This document shows positions 10,526-20,130 of a stretch of 64,000 bases of DNA, one piece after another (the stretch's first letter is position 1; the number at the start of each line of letters is the position of its first letter). Under the pieces are notes generated by a model that was not told where the DNA came from, did no database searches, and saw nothing but the letters and a program-made list of their open reading frames with translations. This stretch comes from Straminergon stramineum (Eukaryota > Streptophyta > Bryopsida > Hypnales > Calliergonaceae). The position numbers and the translations under genes are program-made. The stretch spans positions 31,166,906 to 31,230,905 of the forward strand of contig OY987264.1 of assembly GCA_963920665.1 (NCBI GenBank). The letters are read 5' to 3'.

Positions 10526-11638
10526 ATAGAGGAACTCCCTACATCTTTTGGCCAATTGTCAAAACTAGGGAATCTTGATTTGGAGGGATGTGTGAGTTTG
10601 AAGAGTCTCCCTGAGTCTTTCACAAGTTTGACTCGACTATCCACATTGAAGTTGAAAAATTGCGATAAATTGGTGGAACTCCCTACATCTTTTGGCCAAT
10701 TGTCAAAACTGGAGGATCTTGATTTGGAGGGATGTGTGAGTTTGAAGAGTCTCCCCGAGTCTTTCACGAGCTTGACTCGACTATCCTCATTGTACTTGAA
10801 TAATTGCGAGCAATTGGTGGAACTCCCTACATCTTTTGGCCAATTGTCACAACTAAGGAAGCTTAATTTGCAGGGATGTGTGAGTTTGAAGAGTCTCCCT
10901 AAGTCTTTCACAAGTTTGACTCGACTATGGACATTGTCTTTCAAAAACTACAAGAAATTGGTGGAACTCCCTACATCTTTTGGCCAATTGTCAGCACTGG
11001 AGGATCTTGATTTGGAGGGATGTGTGAGTTTGAAGAGTCTCCCTAAGTCTTTCACGAGCTTGCCTCAACTATGGAGATTGTACTTGAAAAATTGCGAGAA
11101 ATTGGTGGAACTCCCTACATCTTTTGGCCAATTGTTACAACTAGTGCATCTTGATTTGGAGGGATGTGTGAGTTTGAAGAGTCTCCCCGAGTCTTTTATG
11201 AGCTTAACTCGACTATCCACATTGAAGTTGAAAAATTGTGACAAATTGGTAGAACTCCCTACATCTTTTGGCCAATTGTCAAAACTAGGGAATCTTGATT
11301 TGGAGGGATGTGAGAGTTTGAAGAGTCTCCCTGAGTCTTTCACAAGCTTGACTCGACTATCCACATTGAAGTTGAAAAATTGCGATAAATTGGTGGAACT
11401 CCCTACATCTTTTGGCCAATTGTTAGAACTGAGGGATCTTGATTTGGAGGGATGTGTGAGTTTGAAAAGTCTCTCCGAGTCTTTCATGAACTTGACTCAA
11501 CTATCTACATTGAACTTGAGAAATTGCTACAAATTGGTGGAACTCCCTACATCATTTGGCCAATTGTTACAACTTGAGTGCCTTGATTTGGAGGGATGTG
11601 TGAAATTGAAGCAACTCCCGGTTCTTCCACGAGCCTGA
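10526..11638 (+). repeat. 144-bp tandem LRR array (7 full units plus a partial)
   Basis: Units start at 10526, 10670, 10814, 10958, 11102, 11246, 11390 and 11534 (the last ends at the stop). Each 48-residue unit holds two leucine-rich repeats of the form LVELPTSFGQL.. then SLKSLPESFTSL... The nucleotide sequences are nearly identical over long blocks, so expansion or homogenisation is recent. Differences concentrate at the variable residues after LDLEGC, after GQL and in the KNCDK/NNCEQ/KNYKK segment, that is, near the exposed strand faces. Upstream LRRs (9377-10525) are diverged and not part of the array. Confidence 0.9.
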
Positions 11639-12469
11639 TTCCAGTAACACAATTTCTCTCGTAAAGATGTGACGCATTTGAAGTAGAAGTATACAATCCA
11701 AAAATACCATATGGATAAGCTTAAGCAACATAGTTGCAAAATCTTTTTTCCATGACGTTGTTGAGTATAGTTTGGCTTACATTAATTATCTTAGGTTTTG
11801 CTTGTCGCATTTCATGTGCAAATTTTCAGGTGTTGTCTTTTGAGTGAGATTGAGCTTTTATTGCAAGCTGACATTTTTATTCTTATCGAACTTTGTAGTA
11901 GTTCATTAAGGCATTTAAGGTGACTGAGAATTTGCAAATGTAGCAAAGTATATTGCCCTAAATGTATATTGTTTTTGTCATCTCTGCTTTTGCCCCTCAT
12001 ATGCATCTCTAGCTATACTTTTCATCAAAAGTGTTTGTTTTTGCTTTCTTTGAGGTAGAAGTAGAACAATGGTCATCATCGCCCATATTGTCTAAGTTCT
12101 CAATCACTACCCAAGCACATTTTGAACTTGTACCTAGCTTAGCTACTACATTTATTTCTTATAATTTTGCTTCCGTAGAAAGTTCAACTTTGCTTGCATG
12201 GTAGAAAAGTATCATTAGGAGAATATTGAAGCCATTAAAAGGCCCCTGGTAATTAGTCTTGCCCAGAAACACATTTGGTTGAGCAGTTGGTTATTTTTTA
12301 TGTTTTTAATAAAGCACACAATTATGAAAGACCATAAATCATTTATGATATGTAAAGTGTGCATTCAACAAGGTCTACATCCGTACATTCTTAGAAGTTA
12401 GAAACTTATGTTGCATGAAAATGAACTTCAAACAAATGAGTGCTACACATATGGTTCTATTTCAATTAA
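11639..12469. other. 3' flank of the HNL gene, no gene
   Basis: T-rich DNA after the HNL stop with no supported frame. AATAAA-like strings exist but I cannot choose one as the poly(A) signal. Confidence 0.4.
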
Positions 12470-13073
12470 CCCTTGAAGGTCTCAAGGACCATAAAGCCAC
12501 CATGTGGATTTTGCAACTACATTTGTAAAAAATTTGAAATGTGCATCTCACTAACAATCTTTGAACAACAAAGAGACCTTGGGTTTATTTTTTCTATTGA
12601 ATTTGTCAATGCAATCCAATCAAGAAAAGACCAAGTGTGATTTTAGGTGAATTTTTTGAGAATGGAAAAGGAGCTATGGGGTATCACTTCAAATCCTTGT
12701 ATCTTTTTATTCACACCTGAAATTTATTTGAAAAAGAATCACACATCAATATCATAATTATATTTATCTGTGGAAAAAAAATCAAAGTTTCTCAATCACT
12801 TTTGAGCATTCATATTTCAACATTCTAATTTCAACGTATATACAAAATACTGCCTAATCTAATATCTTTCATCCATCTTGTCAACAATGGCAATTTTTTC
12901 AAAAATTGTACAATCTTGTTGATATTTTTCTTGTAAGAAATCTACATAAGTCTTCTTTTATTTCAATAGTAGTGATCATCAAAATTGTTCTACACAAATG
13001 AGGAATTATGCTTATTACAAGAGCTAATCAAGAAAACAAGAGCTATGCTCCAACACCCTAGGTCCTTTAGGGG
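12470..13073. mobile_element. TTAA-flanked element G (non-autonomous)
   Basis: Flanked by TTAA at 12466-12469 and 13074-13077. The left end CCCTTGAAGGTCTC and the right end, read on the minus strand, CCCCTAAAGGACC form terminal inverted repeats like those of the 0.9 kb family below. The interior (604 bp) is not obviously the same as that family and has no coding capacity. Confidence 0.6.
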
Positions 13074-13077
13074 TTAA

Positions 13078-13849
13078 ATATTTTTGAATAGATTCCAAAA
13101 TTCAATGAATTGCTAGAATTGCAAGCTTGAAGTGTTAGAATTACAACACTCAATCATCCAAATTATTCAATAAATTTTATATTTTCATTTTAGATCATCT
13201 ACATTAAAAATAATCTAAAGTTTAAAAAGAAAAGATATTATTTTTCATTTTGGGCTTCATTTTTTAATCAAAATTCTAGATTGTTTTAATGTTTGTTATA
13301 ATTCATAGAAATTTAGCTACATATTCAAGTTATTCTTTTAAATACTACAAACACAATATGAAGAAGGTATGGTATTTAAATTCTATACCAAAATCCTGAC
13401 CAAACTATGCTTGGAGTCTATGATTGGTGGAAAACTCAACATGAACTTGACATGAAATTCATTGATTACTTAATGGATATTTCTATTGTATATAAGAAAC
13501 CTAGGATTTTGCAATATTGTATACAATCGCCTATGATTTGTTTTACAAAGTATGATATATTGAATATCAATCAACTTATTTAATTTTTGGTGTAAATTAT
13601 TTTAATTTTCATCAATCTATACTTATTATGAAAAAAAATTGTGTACGTAAAGAAAAAGAGGAGAATATGAAGGGGAATGGAATAATCCTTGATTCCCTGT
13701 AAATATCCCATACTTTTTGGACTCATTTTAATAAACATCCACCTATTTTAAGTTTTAGTAACATTGTAATGTATCTTGTCTATTTAGCAGCAGGGTTGCA
13801 TGGACATCCGACGTCCACCACTTCCCAGATGTCCAGGGATATAGACACT
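13078..13849. other. AT-rich DNA, nothing recognised
   Basis: No open frame, inverted repeat or copy elsewhere in the window was noticed in this stretch. Confidence 0.4.
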
Positions 13850-14890
13850 AAGAGTCTAACTCCATCTAGTGGATGGGCGGACTAAGCAGACAAGTAGCTT
13901 TAGTCGCCATTTGCGACTTCGTTTTTAGGAATTTCAGGGCGTGAAATATATCGTTGGAAAGATCTTCAAAATACCTTTCCAATGGTATATGACATGTCCC
14001 CAAACTCCAATAACTCTAATCACAAATGGCAAGAGAAGATGGCTTTCCGCTCGTCTGCTTGGGGGACAAGCAGACAACCGACCTATTGGGCAAAGAAGCA
14101 AATAGCCATCTTCAATCGTCATTTGTGACTTCATTTTTTTGAATTTTTAGGCATGTCATATATTCTATTGGAAAGGTCTTCCAAATACCTTTCCAATGGT
14201 ATATCTCACGCCCCAAAACTCCAAAATCTTCAATCATAAATGACGATTGAAGCTGGATGTCCACTTGTCTATCCAACAGGTCGGTTGTCCGCTCGTCTGC
14301 TTGGCGGATGGGCAGACGGATGACCGATTGGATAGACAAGTGGATAGCTAGCTTCAATCGTCATTTGCAACTTCGTTTATAGAAATTTTGGGGTGTATAA
14401 TATATCCTGTTGGAAAGGTCTTCCGAATACCTTTCTAATGGAATATCACACTCCCCAAAACTCCAAAAACTTCAATTCCAAATGGTGAGAGAAGATGACT
14501 ATCCACTCGTCCGCTCAACAAGTTGGCCGGCCACCCATCCACTAAGTTGTCCGCTCCGAGAACTTCAATCACAAATGGCAAGAGAAGATGGCTCTATGCC
14601 TATCCGCCCCAAAAGTTGGCCGTCTGCCCGCTCGCTTGGCGGATAGGTGGACGACTAATGTGTGGAGCGGACGGGTGGATAGTCAACTTTAGTTGCCATT
14701 TATGATTGAAGTTTTTGGATTTTTTCGGCGTGTAATATACCGTAGGAAAGGTCTTCCCAATACCTTTCCAATGTTATATCGCATGCCCCCAAAACTCCAA
14801 AAATTTCAATCGCAAATGGCAACTAAAGTTGGTTGTCTGCTTGTCCACCCAAAAGGTTGGCCATCCGCCTCCTCAACAATGTATTGGATT
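13850..14890. repeat. Cluster of four palindromic repeat units with GAC/GGC-rich spacers
   Basis: Four units of about 130 bp (about 13905-14033, 14117-14250, 14355-14485, 14695-14822) each run from GCCATTTGYGACTTC-like sequence through a core GGAAAGGTCTTCCAAATACC to the reverse complement of the start (near AATCACAAATGGC). Each is therefore an imperfect palindrome. The spacers hold GC-rich blocks built on GTCTGC, GGCGGA and GGACGG, and at 14243-14350 the spacer is itself palindromic (GTCCACTTGTCTATCC versus GGATAGACAAGTGGAT). A lone half-unit (TTTTGGGGTGTGTAATATATC) lies at about 53641. Probably foldback-type repeats; not a gene. Confidence 0.75.
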
Positions 14891-15140
14891 CCGAAAAATA
14901 TTGAACCACCTCTAAGGACTAGTATTCAATACTACAAACATCCAATGTAACATTAATGATGGAAAGGTTAATTTAAGGTATTCTTCTATTCATTCAAACC
15001 GCCATTCTAAAAACTAAACCCTAAATCCTATGTTATGAATCTTACATATATTACTATAAACACTAGTGCATTGTGTAAATTACATTTGACCTTCCATCAC
15101 TTTTGCATGTGATTATCAAAATGTACTACAAAAATAAACC

Positions 15141-15690
15141 TCATGGACTTATTTATTTATAATTATTATTAATATTTTTTTAATTTTTATGGTGTCCGGC
15201 ATCAAATATTATGTACCAGTATACAAATGTGTAGTATTCAATTAAAAAATATTTGGTTGTCTTCTAACTTTAATATAATAAAGTGAAATTTAATAAAATA
15301 AAACCATATATTTTGAAAGTACCTATTTGATATCAAGACATTATACAAGATTCTAAAATATAACATTTTATTTGTTTTTTAGATGTCACTATTAGGTGCA
15401 CTTACAATAATACATGTTGAACTTGAGCTACATAAAATTACATGGGATTACATTAATCTACTTAAAGTATTTTTAATAAAATTCTCTAATAAAATAATAA
15501 AATTGCTAGTAGTATGCATATCTTGGTGTTTTCAACTATCAATGCACTTTACAACAAAACTTAAATAAACACTTTAGGTTATAATTAAATACTTCATAGT
15601 TCACATTTGTATAGTGGTACATAATATTTGATGCCGCACACCATAACAATTAAAAAATCATTAATAATATAAATAAATGAGTCCATGACG
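15141..15690. mobile_element. Long-TIR element, about 550 bp
   Basis: The left arm 15145-15227 (TCATGGACTTATTTATTTAT ... CAAATATTATGTACCA ... CAAATGTG) is the reverse complement of the right arm 15601-15690, with the usual scatter of mismatches. The two arms enclose about 370 bp. The open frame at 15383-15568 inside is AT-rich and unconvincing. It looks like a MITE or a deleted DNA transposon; target duplications were not resolved. Confidence 0.6.
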
Positions 15691-15744
15691 TCTACTTTCT
15701 TTACTAGTTAAGTCCATGAAGTTGTGAAAAATTGAGTTCCAGTT

Positions 15745-15805
15745 TTCAAACCTCACATACAAGGTTTTTTAAGCCTTCTAAAGAACTTTGTATGTGAGGT
15801 CTAAA
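15745..15805. repeat. Small hairpin
   Basis: AAACCTCACATACAAGGTT at 15749 pairs with AACTTTGTATGTGAGGT at about 15786, with a loop of about 20 bases. It lies between two transposon-like blocks. Function unknown. Confidence 0.5.
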
Positions 15806-15854
15806 AATTGGTAGTTTGAAAATTTAAAATGTAAGAATATGAATAATTGTTTAA

Positions 15855-16779
15855 CTCCTAAAGTCCTAAGGTCTCTTTTCTGTGAGGTTATTCAAAACTG
15901 TCATTTCTATTCCATAGAAAAAATCCCTTAAAAAATAGTTTTTTAGGAAATTTAACCATAGAATCTGAAATAAGACTAGTGAGACAATGTGTGGAAGAAG
16001 TTTTGAAAACTTGGATTGCATAGATTGCAAGATATTTGCAATTGGAAGTGAAAAAAATGAGTTCTTTTGCACCTTACTTGACTACATTTTTCAACTTTGA
16101 TTCACTACTCAGCTAAAACATTTGCACCAAGCCACTGATTTTGAATTTCTAATTTTTTATGTTGAATAATTGAGTTGAGAGTTTAGGAAAATAAAATAAA
16201 TAGCACGCACTGAATTTTCACTTTTTAAAAATTGTTAAATAGATTGAGTGGGTTCAAGATTGAAGGAAAAACTAAATTGTTACTAGCTCTCAGATGGAAT
16301 TGAAACACACTCATTTCAATGGTGAGATTGTTTTAGCAAGAGACATTAACCTTGTAAAACTTTGTTTTTTGAAAAATTATGAAAATTGAAATGAGAAATG
16401 AATCTTACAAGTTATTTTTTCAAGAGGATGCTTTAACTAACTAAAAAACAAGATTGTTTATAACTTTCACATCACTAATCGAAATGGAACGAATCAAAGA
16501 TTTTATATAAATAAAAATATAATATATGAGAAGAAAAAAATTTGAGTTTTTTAATTGATATATTCAATTGAGGGGATTTTCTGTCTGCCAAACTAAAATT
16601 TTGGTGTATTGTGCCATAACTGTGCTTTCAAGCACTGATGGAAAAAAAATTCTTCCCCCAAAGTTATTATGATTTTACATTTTCATAAAAAGTTTCAAAA
16701 AATCCCAACAAATATTGAAAACATAGGAATATGACCAAAATCCATTTTGTTCCTTGACAAGACAATGGGATTTTAGGGG
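15855..16779. mobile_element. TTAA-type 0.9 kb element, copy A (subfamily with copy E)
   Basis: The left flank is TTAA (15851-15854); the right flank TTCA (16780-16783) is probably a mutated TTAA. The ends are CTCCTAAAGTCC and, on the minus strand, CCCCTAAAATCCC. The interior shares with copy E (51699-52628) strings such as AAAACTGTCATTTCT and AATGGTGAGATTGTTT. Too decayed to encode a protein. Confidence 0.75.
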
Positions 16780-16872
16780 TTCAAAATAGGACATGATGTG
16801 CCTTATCATTTTTAGAGTGGCATGTCAAATCAAAGCCCACATAGATTGTACATAATAATAACTATGTCTTAA

Positions 16873-17467
16873 CCCCTATAGATGCAAGGGTTTTGGACAA
16901 ATGTGTTATAAAATATAAGTTTCAAAGCTTTATTGAAGTTAGCATCAATGAAGACAATGTTAAGCATCAAGAATAGAATGTATCTCTATGGTCATAATCT
17001 TAAAAATTATTTGTAGATTTGCTTCAAATGGATTTTGAAGATTAAACTCAAAAAATTCACCAAAAATACAATTTCTATCATCAACATTTGAAAATTTATA
17101 GGATTGGTTAAACTTGCAATTCTAATTGATTTGTGAAAACAAATATAAGATTGGATAATGAAAACATCAACACGTTTTTCCAATTAGTATATTTTTCAAG
17201 ACTAGGAAAATATTCAAAGCTTAGCTATAATTTCTCTATAATTTTTGTTTGACCATAGAGATTTTAGAATTGATTATGAAAATAGAAGACAAATTGAACT
17301 AATTTACATAGAAAAATAAATAACTTTTTGAGAAGAACATTTTTTTGACCCAAAAACTCTACTTGAAGTCACATTGTAATCATAGAATGGTTGATTGGGC
17401 ATCTAGGGATTTAAAGCATCTAAATAAAAAAATTTAGCACGATTCCTATAATTAACATCTAAAGGAC
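16873..17467. mobile_element. TTAA-flanked element H
   Basis: Flanked by TTAA at 16869-16872 and 17468-17471. The termini are CCCCTATAGATG and, on the minus strand, GTCCTTTAGATG, a short inverted repeat. The interior of 595 bp is unlike the 0.9 kb family and non-coding. Confidence 0.5.
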
Positions 17468-17518
17468 TTAAAAGGCCAATTGGGGCTTTTGTATGTTTTA
17501 GAAAGTGCATTATAAAGT

Positions 17519-20116
17519 CTAATGTTAGCATTCTTAAGGAATAGATTTTCTATTAAAAACTTTCTATTGCACTTATTTATATCCAATTTGATGAAGCAAT
17601 TTACAATTACGAGGTGAAATGTGCATTTCATCTAGCAACTTGGGGAGCTATAACCATAGGATTATTGTTTTGAATCCAATCATAACATCATAGAGCTACA
17701 ACTTTGAAATATCATGTCAAAATTCAAAAGTGAAAAAAATTATTGATTGTAAGATACTTCTCTTGAAATTTTGAATTGAAGTTTTTTCAAATCATGGCAT
17801 TACAATTGCGCACTGTAGTTCATCTTCCAATTTTTATCTAGCAAAGGTATGTGTCTCACAACTTCTGCAAGTACTTGTGGCATGACTGCATATTGTGCAC
17901 TTACTTCATTAATTTAGGCTCTGCATCGTCAATTTAATAGAAGGTGCCTAGTAGTTACAATAAATTTTTTCCATCACCAGAACTTGTTGATTCACCTCAA
18001 ATTGCAACAATATATGGAAGCACAAAAGTATTTAAGAAAGCCTTGAACCTGCAGTTTGGTGTTGCTTTCCAATGTGAGCTAGGCAGTCGAGTTCCTTGAC
18101 GAAATTGAAATGTGTTTCCAAAATATTCTCGTTCAAGCTCTTATTGAACCACCAGCAGTCATGAGGTAGATCTTGCATCAAGTACAATACAGTACGCTTC
18201 AAGTTCTCTTGTGACCAATGAACAGGGAGATCCGGCATTTTATAGAAAATCACCCAAAGGAAATCATCAAATTACCATCTTAATTTCAGAATTTTAGGTC
18301 ATATAACCGAATAAGAAACTAGGGGTACAGGAAATGAACCATTTGTGGAAAAGAAATGACAACTTTTCATCCTTTCCCCATCCATTCCATTACAAACAGA
18401 TTTCAACTGCCACACAAAAGCTCCTACCAATTCCTAGATGGATAGCCCTAGGGTATCGAAGAGTTGCCAATCATAATTGTAGGTACTTTAAGTACTATGA
18501 ATTTTTAGTATAGAAGACAAGCTCTTTATAGAAGTGTGGTGATAGGAGGTAAAACAACCCATGTGGGATTTGTAAATCAATAGGATTAGTTGAAGTTTAA
18601 TCACTTACAGTTAAGTCATAAGCAAGAATTGTGTTCAAAGTAGAATTTCAGACCTCATATAGACATAGTAAAATATATTTCTTTTAACTTTGAATTGGGT
18701 ATATGTGAAAAATCAAGCTAAATTTCATCTCCAAAAATCCATTTGTGATTTTGAGACTCCAAGAAAAAGTTATGGACAAAATTGAGAGAGGGGTTAAAAG
18801 AGACATTTTCTTTGATATTTTCAAACATCCTCTTTGAATTTTATTCATAAATTTTTCTTGGAGTCTCAAAATCACAAACGGATTTTTGGAGATGAAGTTT
18901 AATTCGATTTATCACATTAACTTAGTTCAAAGTTTCTTGAAAAAAAATATTCTACTATGTCTAAATGAGGTCCAAAATTCAGCTTTGAATACAATTCCTG
19001 CGTTTTTGACAATGAGTGGTCAATGAAAGCTCTCTTCTTCAAATTGTGCCATACCCTATGAGGATTCATGATGGACTATAAATTTCATTATAAATACAAC
19101 CTCTCTACTCTTCACTCACTAAATGTTAATGAAGTAATTCCTTCATTTTTCCATCAAATTTTTTTTGATGGTAGATGGTCAAATGATAGATTGGTACTTG
19201 ACTCAATGGACTATTATTGGATTCTTTGGATTTTCAACCAACTATCTGTACATATATTTATAGATTCTCGTATTGAGTTCTAGAATTAGCAAAAGGATTA
19301 AAAAATTCATAATTTAACCCAAACTTGCTATCCAAGTACGGTAGTGTACAAATAAATTGCCTTGAATTGATGAATTGCCTTCAACTTAGTATTTAAATTG
19401 AGTTGCATTTTATTTTTTGGTTTTTTAACTGATTGGTTTTGCAAACTTAAGGAAAATGACCAAAATGCCAAAAAAAATTAGTTTTTTTCTTGATTTAAAT
19501 GACTAAACTTAGGCAACAACCGAATAACCATGGAGAACCCCCGAATGACATGTGAAAAGAATGGCAAAGAGTCAAATCACCCCTTAAATCACTGCTCATG
19601 ACCATGATGCCAGAGTGTTTATTTCCGTGCCTTCTAACCATGTACATGCTTTCATAAGAGAATGGGACTTTGTAAAATCATTGATAACGTAGCTTGGCAC
19701 TACGTGAGGAAGGAGTTCACCTATGAAATGTTCACCTAACCCACTTAGACACATGATATTGGCCTCAAGGCAAGCTCTTCTACCAACATCAACTTAACAA
19801 TTGGGATATCCATGAGTGCTACCAGCTTCCAAGACTAAGTAAGATGATTAAGGTAACTACATTCAAAATGGTCAAAATAAGCATTTCAACATGATTGGTA
19901 ACTAATATTGAATAATCTAAGTTTTGGTTGGGGATTATTTAGGGTAATGAAATATGAGTTCAATGACTTAGAAGAGATCATAAGGTACTTATCTCTAGAT
20001 CATTGAACTTGAATTGATCCATGAACTGCACAAGCTTGCAATAAGAGAAAGATGCACCGTCATGGAACATTGATCAATAAAAATGTAGAGGTGATTTAGA
20101 ACTTGCTTGGTAGAGC
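17519..20116. repeat. Segmental duplication D1, copy 1
   Basis: It matches 31902-33468 in the same orientation, from CTAATGTTAGCAT to CTTGGTAGAG. Copy 1 is longer by about 1.39 kb (about 18217-19606), which copy 2 lacks; GACCA lies at both edges, so the difference may be a deletion in copy 2. No gene is supported. Open frames such as 18032-18253 are interrupted or absent in copy 2. Confidence 0.8.
18622..19002. repeat. Foldback (hairpin) element, about 380 bp
   Basis: The left arm (about 18622-18800) is a near-perfect reverse complement of the right arm (about 18835-19002). Matching strings include GACCTCATATAGACATAGTA/GACCTCATTTAGACATAGTA, CATCTCCAAAAATCC and GAGACTCCAAGAAAAA. The unpaired centre is only about 35 bases, so transcripts would fold into a long hairpin. 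It sits in the part of D1 that copy 2 lacks. Confidence 0.8.
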
Positions 20117-20130
20117 CAAGCATGCTTTAG

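Larger units (their letters stand above)
6957..11638 (+). pseudogene. Alpha/beta-hydrolase-NB-ARC-LRR (HNL) immune receptor gene with two in-frame TGA codons
   Basis: Reconstructed exons, all phase 0: 6957-7001, 7116-7757, 7927-9219 and 9377-11638 (introns 114, 169 and 157 bp; donors GTATGT, GTGAGT, GTGATT). The product would span about 1413 codons. The start MTSSSDTTSC is chosen because it reads straight into the GTATGT donor. Domain 1 (about residues 16-290) is a SERAC1-like alpha/beta-hydrolase; the usual HG loop reads HD (FIHDLEF), the nucleophile elbow reads CHGLGG (Gly at 7449-7451), while the late His motif NHFDICRP remains. Domain 2 is NB-ARC with P-loop GMGGIGKTT (8194-8220), kinase-2 VLIVIDDV (8416-8439), RNBS-B-like VIVTCRNR, GLPL (8719-8730) and MHD (9085-9093). 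Domain 3 is an LRR ending in a 144-bp array. TGA codons at 7542-7544 (NL*AFYFY where the paralogue has NIGGFHFY) and 10079-10081 (HLS*LTKL) interrupt it. HNL proteins are non-seed-plant NLRs presumed to be cytosolic immune receptors. The stops suggest a pseudogene or an assembly error; all else is intact. Confidence 0.85.

Noticed and set aside
10378..11739. Minus-strand frames rich in DSGRLFKLTHPSKS repeats
   Set aside because: They are the antisense of the LRR tandem array and inherit its periodicity; no independent gene.
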